A model generated the notes under the pieces. That model was given only the letters and a program-made list of their open reading frames with translations. It was not told the origin of the DNA and ran no database searches. This document shows positions 8,254 through 16,448 of a DNA stretch of 64,000 nt, in pieces; the stretch's first letter is position 1, and each line of letters starts with the position of its first letter. A program made the translations under genes and the position numbers. The stretch is from VRUE01 sp963702955 (lineage in GTDB: Bacteria; Actinomycetota; Thermoleophilia; Solirubrobacterales; 70-9): contig OY969774.1 of the NCBI GenBank assembly GCA_963702955.1, positions 1,674,001-1,738,000 of the forward strand, given 5' to 3'.

Positions 8254-8985
8254 ATGTCCCCCACCGCACCCGCCAGCCGCAGCGCATCGGCACCGCAAGA
8301 CCTCAGCGGCCTGATCGAGAAGGAACGGCTGCCGGCCGGGCGCGAGGCCCTCGCCGAGCCGCTGATCGCCCACTCGCAGCGGGAACGGATCCTCGTCGCG
8401 ATGGCCGACGCCTGCGCGAGCAAGGGCTACAACGCGACCACGATCGCCGACGTCTGCAAGCCCGCCGGCGTCTCGCGCGCCACCTTCTACGAGCTGTTCA
8501 AGGACAAGGAGGACTGCTTCCACGCGGCGATGGAGGTCTCCCTCGCCGACGCGATGGGACGGATCGTCGCCGTCTACTCGCCCGACAAGCCGTGGGCGAC
8601 CACGGTCCGCGACGCCGCCGCCGCCTTCCTCGACCTGCTGGCGAGCCGCCCCGCCTTCGCCCGCATGGCGCTGGTCGAGGCCCCCTCCTCAGGCGAGCGC
8701 GCCTTCCAGCTCTACGCCTCCGGCAAGCGGGTCCTGCAGTCGCTGCTCGACCGCGGCCGCGACGACCCGGTCGAGGAGGAAGCGATTCCCTCCAGCGCCG
8801 GCCGCGCGGCGCTGTCGGGCGCCGAGTCGCTGATCGTCGGCCAGATCCTCGCCGGCAACGCCGAGCGGCTTCGTGAGCTGCTTCCCGACATCGTCTACAT
8901 CACCACCGTCCCCTACCTCGGACAGGACGAGGCGCTGCGCCAGTCCAGGGAGGCCGAGAAGCTCCAGAGCCCCCCCGGAGGCTGA
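8254..8985 (+). CDS. TetR/AcrR family transcriptional regulator 1
   Basis: 243 aa from ATG 8254, with CAGGAG at 8241-8246 as ribosome site. The DNA-binding domain is the SQRERILVAMADACASKGY helix followed by TTIADVCKPAGVSRATFYELF and KDKEDCF, about residues 48-100. There is an extra N-terminal arm of about 45 residues. The C-terminal ligand/dimer domain ends LRELLPDIVYITTVPYLGQDEA, which recurs in the next two genes. The upstream region has TGTACAAT at 8209-8216 (possible -10) inside a partial dyad TGTA...TACA, a candidate autoregulatory site. Confidence 0.92.
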   Translation: MSPTAPASRSASAPQDLSGLIEKERLPAGREALAEPLIAHSQRERILVAMADACASKGYNATTIADVCKPAGVSRATFYELFKDKEDCFHAAMEVSLADAMGRIVAVYSPDKPWATTVRDAAAAFLDLLASRPAFARMALVEAPSSGERAFQLYASGKRVLQSLLDRGRDDPVEEEAIPSSAGRAALSGAESLIVGQILAGNAERLRELLPDIVYITTVPYLGQDEALRQSREAEKLQSPPGG

Positions 8986-8989
8986 CCGG

Positions 8990-9658
8990 GTGGAGCGTGC
9001 GGGGGGGAGAGAGCGGTGGCGCCCCCCGCGCGGGCGTCACCGCCTGCCGCCGGGAGTGGTCGCGCGCTCGCAGCGCGAGCGGCTGCTCGAGGCGGCGGTG
9101 CGGATGGCCGCCGAGAAGGGCTATGCGGCCGTGACGGTCGGCGACCTGACCGGCGAGGCCGGCGTCTCGCGGACCACCTTCTACGAGCTGTTCGAGGACA
9201 AGGAGGCCTGCTTCCTCGCCGCCTACGACAACGCGGTCAACATGTTGGTCCGCCGGGTCCTCGCCGCGTACGAGTCCGAACAGCGCTGGCCCGAGCGGGC
9301 GCGGGCGGGCCTCGAAGCGCTGCTCGCCGTGCTGGCCGAGGAGCCGGCGCTGGCCCGCCTCTCGCTGGTCAACATCGGCTCCGCCGGGCCGGCCGCCCAG
9401 CGCCGCTACCGGACCGCGGTGCAGCGCCTGACGCCGCTCTTCGACGAGGGGCGCGACTTTGCCCCCGGGGGCCGCAACCTGCCGCCGAACACCTCGCGGA
9501 TGGCGATCGGAGCGGTCACCGGTCTGATCGCCGACGAGCTGGTCGTGGACCGCGCGGCCGAGCTTCCGGGCTTGCTTTCCGACGTGCTTTTTGCGACGCT
9601 AGTGCCCTATATCGGCCCGGAAGCGGCAGCCAGGGAGGTGGGCGATCTAGCACGATAA
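8990..9658 (+). CDS. TetR/AcrR family transcriptional regulator 2
   Basis: 222 aa. I place the start at GTG 8990, five bases after the previous stop, because GGAGG lies just upstream at 8977-8981; the frame is open further upstream but overlaps regulator 1. The HTH region is RSQRERLLEAAVRMAAEKGY then VTVGDLTGEAGVSRTTFYELF and EDKEACFLAAYDNA. The C-terminal LLSDVLFATLVPYIGPEAA matches the neighbours. Close sequence kinship and tight packing show an in situ duplication series. Ligand unknown. Confidence 0.9.
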   Translation: MERAGGRERWRPPRGRHRLPPGVVARSQRERLLEAAVRMAAEKGYAAVTVGDLTGEAGVSRTTFYELFEDKEACFLAAYDNAVNMLVRRVLAAYESEQRWPERARAGLEALLAVLAEEPALARLSLVNIGSAGPAAQRRYRTAVQRLTPLFDEGRDFAPGGRNLPPNTSRMAIGAVTGLIADELVVDRAAELPGLLSDVLFATLVPYIGPEAAAREVGDLAR

Positions 9659-9723
9659 ACGCCTACGTACACGATGCCGCTATGATCCATATACCGGAGA
9701 GTTCTCACCTGGCGGTCTGGCCG

Positions 9724-10329
9724 ATGGCAAGCACGGAAACGCGGCGTCAACCGATCCTGGAGGCGATGGTCCGCGTCGTCGGGCGCAAGGGCTACAAGGC
9801 AACTTCGGTCGCCGACGTGATCGCGGAGGCGAACACCTCCCGCACCACCTTCTACAAGTACTTCGACGACAAGCACGACTGCTTCCTCGCCGCCTACGAC
9901 ATGGTGGTCGACCGGGTGGTCGGCGAGGTGATCGCCAAATGCGAGGCCGAGGAAGACTGGCTCGGCCGGGTGCGGATCGGCCTCTCGACCATCGTCGAGA
10001 TGTTCGCGCTCGACCCGGAGCTGGCGCGGACGGCGATCGTCGAGGTCGAGGCGGCCGGCGCCGAAGCGCGACAGCGCCACTGGAACGCGGTCAACCGCTT
10101 CACCGAGTTCCTCGAGGACGGCAAGGACGTGGCGGGCGGTCGCGAGCTGCCTGAGAACATCGCCCTGATGGCGGCCGGCGCGGTCTCCGGCCTGATCTTC
10201 GACGAGCTGCTGACCGGCCGGGCCGAGCGGTTGCCGAAACTCCTTCCCGACCTGCTCTTCGCCTTGCTCGTCCCTTACATCGGACCCGGCGCCGCGGCCG
10301 AGGAAATGCGCAGGGCGGCGGCCGGCTGA
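9724..10329 (+). CDS. TetR/AcrR family transcriptional regulator 3
   Basis: 201 aa from ATG 9724 (MASTETRRQPILEAM); an in-frame ATG at 9682 would add 14 residues but is not preceded by a ribosome site. HTH: KATSVADVIAEANTSRTTFYKYF then DDKHDCFLAAYDMV. The C-terminus LLPDLLFALLVPYIGPGAA again resembles regulators 1 and 2. A TATGAT at 9681-9686 could be a -10 box giving this gene its own promoter. Convergent with the ECF sigma gene (37-nt gap). Confidence 0.9.
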   Translation: MASTETRRQPILEAMVRVVGRKGYKATSVADVIAEANTSRTTFYKYFDDKHDCFLAAYDMVVDRVVGEVIAKCEAEEDWLGRVRIGLSTIVEMFALDPELARTAIVEVEAAGAEARQRHWNAVNRFTEFLEDGKDVAGGRELPENIALMAAGAVSGLIFDELLTGRAERLPKLLPDLLFALLVPYIGPGAAAEEMRRAAAG

Positions 10330-10366
10330 CGGCCGCACGCCCCACTGCTCCCTTCCCCTTGCCCGT

Positions 10367-10885
10367 CTAGATCGAGCCGATCTCGCGGCGCAGCTTGGCG
10401 CGCACGCGATGCAGTCGAACCTTGACCGTGCCCTCCGGGACGCCGAGCCGGTGGGCGATCGCCGTCTGCGTCAGATCCTCGTCGTAGCGCAAGCGCACCA
10501 ACTGGCGGTCGCGCTCGTCGAGCCGGCTGATCGCGGCGTGGATGTCGGCCCGTTCGACCGTCGCCAGGACCCGCTCGTCGTCTGCCCCGTGTTCGGCCTC
10601 CAGCGTGGCGACCGGATCGGGACGCTTGCGAGCGTGCTGGCGGAAGGCCTCGTTGCGGACGATGACCGCCAGCCACGACTTGCGGCTGCCGTGATCGCGC
10701 AGGGTCAACCGCCGCCGCCAGGCGCGCAGGAGCGCCTCCTGGGCGATGTCCTCCGCTTCGCTGGGATTCTTCGAGTAGCGATAGGCGAAGCGCACGCAGA
10801 GCCGTCGCGCTTCGTCCCACTCCCAGCCGTCGTCCTCCCCTTTTCCCCCCGGATTCGCTCGCTGGTCAACGTGGCGAATGTCCAT
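10367..10885 (-). CDS. ECF-type RNA polymerase sigma factor (sigma-70 family)
   Basis: 172 aa containing only regions 2 and 4. Region 2 is ARRLCVRFAYRYSKNPSEAEDIAQEALLRAW (about 27-57) and region 4 is LDERDRQLVRLRYDEDLTQTAIAHRLGVPEGTVKVRLHRVRAKL, with the -35-recognition HTH at TAIAHRLGVPEGTVK. It directs core polymerase to a small regulon. No anti-sigma factor gene is adjacent: the divergent neighbour is a methyltransferase. An alternative start lies within the first 20 residues. Regulated genes cannot be read from the window. Confidence 0.9.
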   Translation of the reverse strand: MDIRHVDQRANPGGKGEDDGWEWDEARRLCVRFAYRYSKNPSEAEDIAQEALLRAWRRRLTLRDHGSRKSWLAVIVRNEAFRQHARKRPDPVATLEAEHGADDERVLATVERADIHAAISRLDERDRQLVRLRYDEDLTQTAIAHRLGVPEGTVKVRLHRVRAKLRREIGSI

Positions 10886-10980
10886 GACGGCGGAGAACCT
10901 ATCAGATTCTTTCGAGCGGTGTGAGAATAATTTGAGCGCTGCGAAACCCTGCTGAACAATCGCCTGGTCTCGGGGGCCAA

Positions 10981-11778
10981 ATGGAGGCGAAAGCAGCAGC
11001 CAAGTCGGGGAGCCAGAGGGCCGAAGAGACCTACGAGGCCCTCGCTCCCGTCTACGACGACTTCACCGCGCACCACGACTACGGGTTGTGGCTGGGCGAA
11101 CTCCTCCCGCAGCTCCGCCGCCACGGGTTGAGCGGGCACCGCCTGCTCGACGTCGGCTGCGGCACCGGGAAGAGCTTCCTGCCGATGCTCGAAGACGGAT
11201 GGGAGGTGACGGCGTGCGACATCTCGCCGTCGATGCTCGAGCTGGCGCGGGCCAAGGCCGGGGATGCGGTGAAGTTCGCCGTCGCGGACATGCGGAAGCT
11301 GCCCGTGTTCGGTGAGTTCGACCTCGTCTGGTGTCTGGACGACGCGGTCAACTACCTGCTCAGCGTCGAGGAACTGGGGGAAGCGCTGAGCGCGATGCGG
11401 GCCAACCTGGCCCCCGACGGGCTGCTGCTGTTCGACGTCAACACGATCCAGGCCTACCGCTCCTTCTTCGCCGAAACCGAGTTCGTCGAACGCGGCGGCC
11501 GCAAACTGATCTGGAACGGCCAGGCTCCCCTGGACGCCCAGCCCGGGGGGATCTACGAGTCGCACTTCGAAGCGCAGATGACGGACGGCGGCGAGGCCGA
11601 CGTCGAGAAGCACGTCCACCGCCAGCGCCACTACCCCGAAGAGGTGGTGCGGGCGACCATCGCCGCCTCCGGCCTTGAGTGCCTCGACGTCTTCGGCCAC
11701 GGCTTCGACGCGATCCTCAAACAGCCGGTCGAGGAACTCGTCCACACGAAGATGGTCTTCATCGCGCGCCGGGCCTGA
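10981..11778 (+). CDS. Class I SAM-dependent methyltransferase
   Basis: 265 aa. Motif I is RLLDVGCGTGKSFLPML (about 55-71), the acidic end of strand 2 is VTACDISPSMLELA, motif II/III regions are VKFAVADMRKLP and DLVWCLDDAVNYLL, then LAPDGLLLFDVNT. The YEALAPVYDDFTAHHDYGLW opening is typical of small-molecule methyltransferases. The insert with an Asn-Gly-rich ESHFEAQMTDGG strand marks the DapC-like substrate cap. Soluble; substrate unknown. Divergent from the sigma factor (95-bp gap). Confidence 0.88.
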   Translation: MEAKAAAKSGSQRAEETYEALAPVYDDFTAHHDYGLWLGELLPQLRRHGLSGHRLLDVGCGTGKSFLPMLEDGWEVTACDISPSMLELARAKAGDAVKFAVADMRKLPVFGEFDLVWCLDDAVNYLLSVEELGEALSAMRANLAPDGLLLFDVNTIQAYRSFFAETEFVERGGRKLIWNGQAPLDAQPGGIYESHFEAQMTDGGEADVEKHVHRQRHYPEEVVRATIAASGLECLDVFGHGFDAILKQPVEELVHTKMVFIARRA

Positions 11779-11808
11779 GCCGGCGCGAGCCCATAGCGGC
11801 CCGATCGG

Positions 11809-12540
11809 CTATTCGAGGATCCGCGAGCCGTGGTGCGAGAAGCCCGGGGGGATCTGACCGTGGAAGTCGTAGCGGATGTGGAGGTAGACCCTGTAGTCGC
11901 CCTGCTGGGTCAGTTCGTTGAGGAGCACGGTGACGCGGGGGCGCCTCACGACTCGGTTGCGGCAGCGGCGGCAGCCGCGGCGCAGGTAGGCGCGCCCGGT
12001 GGCGTGGGCGACCGGTTCGCCGAAGTCGCGCCAGTGGAGGCCGTAGAGCTGCAGGGAGCCGTCGCGCTTTAGGCCCATGCCGCTCGGCTCGTGCACGAGG
12101 CGGCGGCTGCGAACGTCGGCAAGGACGACCGATTCCGCCTGTTCGAAGGGCGCTTCGCCCGGTTCGGCGGCGAAGGTGGCGTGCGTTTCCGGGCAGCCGG
12201 GGAGCTCGCGGCTGGGGGCGGTCACCATGCCTTCGGCGCGATCGGGCGCGACGAAGGTGGCTTCGATGAAGGGACCGGGGCCATCGACGTATTTCCAGTG
12301 ACCGCTCGGTTCGATCGGGACCGTGCCTCCCGATCCGGCCTCGAAGGTCCCGCAGAAGCCCCAGCGGAATCGAAAGCGGGGGTGGACGACCTGGCCTGCC
12401 GTCACTTCGAAGGTGACCGGGAGCCCGGCCGACGTCTTCGCGTGCCACGGACCTTCAACCGGGACGACGCCGTCGGCGCAGGCCGAGGCGGCGCCGCACC
12501 CCAGCACCAACGCGCACGTAAGGGCAACCATCCCTCGCAT
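11809..12540 (-). CDS. Secreted protein of unknown function
   Basis: 243 aa with a Sec signal peptide MVALTCALVLGCGAASACA (cleavage near residue 22). The mature part is beta-rich (GPWHAKTSAGLPVTFEVTAGQ, RFRWGFCGTFEAGSGG) with cysteines in FCGTF, ELPGCPET and a cluster RRGCRRCRNR that may form disulfides. I recognise no catalytic motif. Convergent with the methyltransferase (30-nt gap) and divergent from fic. Confidence 0.65.
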   Translation of the reverse strand: MRGMVALTCALVLGCGAASACADGVVPVEGPWHAKTSAGLPVTFEVTAGQVVHPRFRFRWGFCGTFEAGSGGTVPIEPSGHWKYVDGPGPFIEATFVAPDRAEGMVTAPSRELPGCPETHATFAAEPGEAPFEQAESVVLADVRSRRLVHEPSGMGLKRDGSLQLYGLHWRDFGEPVAHATGRAYLRRGCRRCRNRVVRRPRVTVLLNELTQQGDYRVYLHIRYDFHGQIPPGFSHHGSRILE

Positions 12541-12584
12541 CGTTCGACCTTAGCCGACAGTGGCGCCAATGTAGAGATAATTAG

Positions 12585-12606
12585 GCTAATACGTGCTTGA
12601 ATTAGC
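12585..12606. promoter_or_regulatory. Inverted repeat upstream of fic (possible operator)
   Basis: GCTAAT at 12585-12590 and ATTAGC at 12601-12606 form a 6-bp inverted repeat with a 10-nt spacer, inside an AT-rich stretch unlike the rest of the backbone. Another ATTAG follows at 12621. The position just ahead of the fic start at 12631 fits an autoregulatory site, for which the Fic C-terminal winged helix would be a candidate ligand. Confidence 0.35.
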
Positions 12607-12630
12607 GCGACTATGGCGTGATTAGTCCCT

Positions 12631-13674
12631 ATGCGCAGCTTCGTCGACCTCGACAAGACCTTCAGCGGGCAGCCTCGCGAGCTCGGCGCCATCCTGGCCG
12701 GAGTCGACACCGGGAAAGGCCGTGAGCGACTTTTCGAGGACCAGCTTCCCGAGCTTCTCGGCCAGCTCGCCGATCACGCCCGCATCGCTTCGATCACCGC
12801 CTCCAACGCAATCGAGGGCGTGGTGGTGGACAGCGAGCGCGCCGAGCTCATCGCCGAGGGCTCACGTCGCTATCGCAACCGCAACGAGCGCGAGTTCGCC
12901 GGCTACAGGGACGCGACGGACATGCTCATGCGCCTTGACTCCTACGAGCCGCTGAACATTCCCTTCGTGCTGCATCTGCATCGACTGCTCTTCAACCACA
13001 CCGATGGCAGGGACGGGCACCTGAAGACCGACCAGAATCTGATCGTCTCATATGAGAGCGGACATCGGGAAGTCGTCTTCACCCCTCCCCCTCCCGAGGA
13101 AACCGAGTTCCTGCTCGACGAGCTGCTGGTCCGCTACGAAGCCGCCAAGCGTGAAGGTCGAACGCATCCGCTCGTCCTGATCGGCGCCTTGATCCTGGAC
13201 TTCCTAGCGGTTCACCCGGTCGCCGACGGCAACGGCCGCCTCGCCCGGCTTCTGACCATGCACGAGCTGCTCGCCCAGGACTACAGCGTGGCGCGGTACG
13301 TGAGCATCGAGCAGCGCATCTTCGAATCGAAGAACGGCTACTACGCAAGCCTCTATGAGTCTCAGCGGGATTGGCACGAGGGCAAGCACGACGTATGGCC
13401 ATGGATCTCCTACCTCTCCCGCACCCTCGCCGGCGCCTATGAGGATTTCGAACAGCGCATCGCTGCCGCCGGCAAAAGGACAGGCAACAAGCAGGACAGG
13501 GTCCGCAGCTACATTCTGGAACAAGCGCCCGCGGTGTTCCGGCGGCGCGATATCGAGCGCGCCCATCCCGGCATCAGCCTCGCGACGATACGACTGGTCC
13601 TCAACGACCTGCGCGACGCCGGGAGGATCAAGCCGGAAGGCTCGGGACCGGGCGCCCGCTGGCACAAGCTCTGA
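12631..13674 (+). CDS. Fic family protein (AMPylase) with N-terminal inhibitory motif
   Basis: 347 aa. The Fic active-site loop HPVADGNGR spans residues 195-203 and has the catalytic histidine and the phosphate-binding GNGR; the usual phenylalanine after HP is replaced by valine. The inhibitory helix motif (S/T)xxxE(G/N) is S58-N-A-I-E62-G63 on the N-terminal side, so this is a class II, self-inhibited Fic. The C-terminal 60 residues (VRSYILEQAPAVFRRRDIERAHPGISLATIRLVLNDL) form a winged helix. Such proteins transfer AMP to target hydroxyls and can act as toxins or autoregulators. It lies immediately outside the tRNA-Asp mini-island. Confidence 0.92.
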   Translation: MRSFVDLDKTFSGQPRELGAILAGVDTGKGRERLFEDQLPELLGQLADHARIASITASNAIEGVVVDSERAELIAEGSRRYRNRNEREFAGYRDATDMLMRLDSYEPLNIPFVLHLHRLLFNHTDGRDGHLKTDQNLIVSYESGHREVVFTPPPPEETEFLLDELLVRYEAAKREGRTHPLVLIGALILDFLAVHPVADGNGRLARLLTMHELLAQDYSVARYVSIEQRIFESKNGYYASLYESQRDWHEGKHDVWPWISYLSRTLAGAYEDFEQRIAAAGKRTGNKQDRVRSYILEQAPAVFRRRDIERAHPGISLATIRLVLNDLRDAGRIKPEGSGPGARWHKL

Positions 13675-13748
13675 CCATCGACAAGACGCAATTCGGTGAC
13701 AAGTGTGGGTTTGCTTGACTTGAAACACGCTGAATCGCAGGGACTCGA

Positions 13749-13791
13749 CGGGAGCGACGGGACTCGAACCCGCGACCTCCGGCGTGACAGG
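13749..13791. repeat. 43-bp direct repeat copy 1: tRNA-Asp 3' half (attachment-site relic)
   Basis: Forty-three bases identical to 15251-15293, the discriminator to anticodon-loop half of the intact tRNA-Asp gene. Homology stops abruptly at 13792. A tRNA 3'-half repeat with the intact gene at the other end is the classic footprint of tyrosine-recombinase integration. The enclosed 1459 bp hold only toxin/antitoxin-type genes and no integrase. Confidence 0.85.
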
Positions 13792-13911
13792 AGCGACCGG
13801 GAGGGCAGCGGAAAGACTCAGATTCCGCTATTTGATGCGGAATGAGAGGGTCAACACGCACCGGCGCCCTCACCGAGAAATAGCCGCAGTTTGCGGTCGA
13901 ATTGGTCCCGT

Positions 13912-13930
13912 TTGGGCAGAAACTGCCCAA
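13912..13930. repeat. Hairpin TTGGGCAG-AAA-CTGCCCAA near island end
   Basis: Perfect 8-bp arms with an AAA loop, 121 bp inside the tRNA-Asp repeat. Outer bases CGTTT and AAACG extend it with a bulge. A related GGGCA/TGCCC palindrome sits inside each tRNA-Val relic (25858-25890 and 58760-58787), so it may belong to the recombination site. Confidence 0.55.
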
Positions 13931-13983
13931 TGAAACGACTCGGGCACGTTGCGAAGTCGGTCGGCAACGAGTAGTCCTTGCCT

Positions 13984-14222
13984 ATGGCCGAGCGGGCGAA
14001 GAACCAAACCACTATCTCCAGCGAGCGCCGGGTGACGATACCCGCAGCCCCCCTGCGCGAAGCGGGCTTCAAGCCCGGCGACATCTTGAAGGTGAAGCCG
14101 AGGGAGTCGGCCGTGTTGTCCTGACGCGGGTTGACGAGCTGATCGACCGCTACTCCGGCTGCATCGACACCAGCGGCGCTCTACCGGAACGACTGGACGC
14201 GCTGCGGGAGGAGTGGCGGTAG
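13984..14222 (+). pseudogene. AbrB/MazE-like antitoxin, frameshifted
   Basis: From ATG 13984 the frame reads TTISSERRVTIPAAPLREAGFKPGDILKVKPRE, a SpoVT/AbrB swapped-hairpin DNA-binding domain, but ends at a TGA at 14122-14124 after 46 codons. The expected C-terminal part, GRVVLTRVDELIDRYSGCIDT through ALREEWR, continues in the next frame to the stop at 14220-14222. Adding one G in AAGCC near 14095 would join the halves as KVKAEGVGRVVL. It is therefore a one-base-deleted antitoxin or a sequencing error. Located in the mini-island, upstream of a DUF2283-like segment. Confidence 0.6.
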
Positions 14223-14272
14223 CGCCGAGTCCAAACGGCTTGCTGCTACGGCGCCGGGACTACTCTTTGCCG

Positions 14273-14536
14273 GTGTTCGCCTACTACGACCCGGACGCCG
14301 ACATCGCCTGGTTCCCGACGGGCGAGTCGGACGACGTAGTCAGCGAGCGCGTGCCGGACGGCCTCCGCGATTACGACCGCGCCAGCCACCATCTCGTCGC
14401 CATCGAGGTCTGGGTCGCCAGCACCCGCCTACCGGCGAGCATTCTGGAGGCACTGCCGACACCGATGCCATCAACCTCAGATTACGGCGGTGTGAGCCGT
14501 GCGGAAGGTTCCCGCTCCGGCGCTACTATTTCGGAC
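14273..14536 (+). CDS. DUF2283-like segment without its own stop
   Basis: From GTG 14273 (or TTG 14267) the frame reads VFAYYDPDADIAWFPTGESDDVVSERVPDGLRDYD then HLVAIEVWVASTRLP, matching the small DUF2283 fold (YDPEAD..., D-Y-D, V-G-I-E-I). The family normally stops about 70 residues in; here the frame stays open and runs into the antitoxin at 14537. Either translation continues as a natural fusion or the stop has been lost. The end given is the base before the antitoxin start. Function of DUF2283 is unknown, though it is frequent near toxin-antitoxin genes. Confidence 0.5.
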
Positions 14537-14773
14537 ATGGCCGCATCGCCAACCAAGCAAGTCGAGTTCGACAGCGAGCTGCTCGATCGCCTGCACCAGC
14601 GTCGCCCCGAGATGAGCGACCGCGAGCTGCTTGAGTCGATGGCGAAGATGACCCTCGGCCGCGAAACCCTGCGCCGCGTACAGGAGCGCAACACGCTCTC
14701 CGAAGACGAGGCAATCGAGCTTGGCGTCAAAGCCGTGCATGAAGCCCGGCACGACCGCCGAGCCGCCGGTTGA
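14537..14773 (+). CDS. Probable antitoxin of the adjacent PIN toxin
   Basis: 78 aa from ATG 14537. Sequence KQVEFDSELLDRLHQRRPEMSDRELLESMAKMTLGRETLRRV followed by EDEAIELGVKAVHEARHDRR is all-helical and charged. Its TGA overlaps the TTG start of the PIN gene, the typical coupling of antitoxin then toxin. A TACTAT 14 bases upstream could be a -10 box. The RHH-like class is a guess from size and context. Confidence 0.6.
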   Translation: MAASPTKQVEFDSELLDRLHQRRPEMSDRELLESMAKMTLGRETLRRVQERNTLSEDEAIELGVKAVHEARHDRRAAG

Positions 14774-15198
14774 AGCGCCTCGTAGTCGATGCAAGCACGC
14801 TTGTCTCCGGCGTGGCTAGTCGCCCTGGTGGCGGCGCTCCCTGGCTGATCCTGGCGGCACTCCTGGACTTCGACTTCGAGGCCGTCGTCTGCCCCAAGCT
14901 CATCGACGAGTTCAGGGGCGCTCTGGGCAACAGGTACTTCCAGGAACGCTTCGATGCCGACGACCTGGCGGAGATCGTCGCCAACGTCCAGGGCGCAGCC
15001 ATCGAGCACAAAGACCCGGGGGAGATCGCTGCAGTGCTACGCGACCCGGACGATGACTACCTCGTATCACTTGCCCGAGCGTCCGGGGCAGAGGCAATCG
15101 TCACCGGCGACCATGACCTCCTCGACCATGACGGCCTTCAACCACGGGCTATCGACGCGAGGGAGGCCTGCAAGCTGCTGGGGCTGATCGCCTCCTAG
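14770..15198 (+). CDS. PIN-domain toxin (ribonuclease)
   Basis: 142 aa starting TTG 14770, overlapping the antitoxin stop by four bases. PIN core: LVVDASTLVSGV (first Asp, residue 6), the mid-domain glutamate in KLIDEFRGALGN, then VLRDPDDDYLVSLARASGAEAIVTGDHDLL with the acidic cluster and the last Asp. It belongs to the putative TA-system PIN_3 type, Mg-dependent endoribonucleases that cut RNA when released from antitoxin. No membrane segment. Last gene of the mini-island, 53 bp from the tRNA-Asp repeat. Confidence 0.87.
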   Translation: MKRLVVDASTLVSGVASRPGGGAPWLILAALLDFDFEAVVCPKLIDEFRGALGNRYFQERFDADDLAEIVANVQGAAIEHKDPGEIAAVLRDPDDDYLVSLARASGAEAIVTGDHDLLDHDGLQPRAIDAREACKLLGLIAS

Positions 15199-15250
15199 GG
15201 TGCGGTCTCAGCGTCGATTGCATCGACGCGAATCCAGGCACTTCAACGAG

Positions 15251-15324
<74 letters not shown>

Positions 15325-15359
15325 TTGTGGGCTGGACTTCGCCCGGGGCGGGGATTATC

Positions 15360-16397
15360 TCAGGGTCGCTGGACTTGGAGGCGGTAGCCCTCCGCGGTGG
15401 GGCGGGTCGAGCGGAGCTGGATGCGGAGGCGGGACTGGCCGCAGACGGTGAAGTTGAGGCGGTGGCGGAAGCTGAGGCCGTGCCGGGTGCTGCGGAGGAC
15501 GTGGCCGGCCGGGCCGAGGAGGCTGAGTCGGTAGCGGTGCTGGAGGCGGGCGGGGCTGAGGCTGACCTTGCCGTCGAGCGGTGTGCGCAGGGACTTGACG
15601 ATCGCGCCGTCCTGGCTGGGCGGCACGCGGCCGGCGAGCAGGAAGGTCGAGCGGCCGAGCCACGGTTCGAGGGTGTCTTCGCGGATCGCTTCGAAGGCTG
15701 CCGCATCGGGCTTCAGCGCCGGCATGTAGCTCCAGGGGACTTCCGCATCGGGGAAGCGAAGGCGTGCGAAGGACTCGGCAAACGCCTCCCCCGGGTCGCG
15801 GAAGTAGTGCACGCCCTCGTTGCCGGGGAACACGGTGCCCGCCCGGGAGCGGCGGCAGACGCTCTCCCTGGTCGCCCAGTGCGGCGTGCCCCAGTCGATC
15901 GCCGCCGGGAACGGCGCCGGGCTCGGCCGATGGTTGGCGACGTGGTGCCCGTACTCGTGGGCGAGGACGAATTCGCGGCTTGCCCCGTCGGGCGACGGCG
16001 CGTCGTCGCCGCTGAGCACGATCTTGTTTTCGCTCGGGTAGTAGCAGGCATCCGCTCCGTAGCCGCAGTCGTATTCGATCTGGTAGGGCGTGTCGAGCTG
16101 GACCGTCAGCAGTTCCATCTCGGCGCCGTGGATCAGCGTGCCGAGGAAGTTGGCGATCGCCTGCGGTTCGGCCGCGGTGCAGGTCGCTTCGCAGGCCGCG
16201 GTGACCGAGATCGCCACCGTCATGCCGCTGCCGTCGTCGATCGGATAGCGGCCGGCCGAGGCGCCGGCCGAGATCCGCGCCGCGGCGGCATCCGGCCGGC
16301 CGAAGATCACGTCGCGCCGCATCCCCGCCGCCGCCGGAGCGGCCAGCAGGAGGATCATGGCTATGCCCGCAAGCGCCCCCGCCGGGCGCTTGCTCAA
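15360..16397 (-). CDS. Secreted zinc metallopeptidase-like protein
   Basis: 345 aa with signal peptide AGALAGIAMILLLAAPAAAG (cleavage near residue 25). The zinc-binding HExxH is HEYGH in VLAHEYGHHVANH, and the downstream DPGEAFAESFARL provides a plausible third ligand glutamate, a gluzincin-like spacing. Cysteines in CEATC and DCGYGADACYY suggest disulfides. The last 90 residues look like a beta-sandwich appendage (VSLSPARLQHRYRLSLLGPAGH). Probably an exported protease; no close family is recognised. Lies 35 bp from tRNA-Asp. Confidence 0.7.
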   Translation of the reverse strand: MSKRPAGALAGIAMILLLAAPAAAGMRRDVIFGRPDAAAARISAGASAGRYPIDDGSGMTVAISVTAACEATCTAAEPQAIANFLGTLIHGAEMELLTVQLDTPYQIEYDCGYGADACYYPSENKIVLSGDDAPSPDGASREFVLAHEYGHHVANHRPSPAPFPAAIDWGTPHWATRESVCRRSRAGTVFPGNEGVHYFRDPGEAFAESFARLRFPDAEVPWSYMPALKPDAAAFEAIREDTLEPWLGRSTFLLAGRVPPSQDGAIVKSLRTPLDGKVSLSPARLQHRYRLSLLGPAGHVLRSTRHGLSFRHRLNFTVCGQSRLRIQLRSTRPTAEGYRLQVQRP

Positions 16398-16448
16398 GGG
16401 GCTGGTCCCGGCTCTATCTCATATGCCCGCGCCGGCGGCGCGGCGAAA

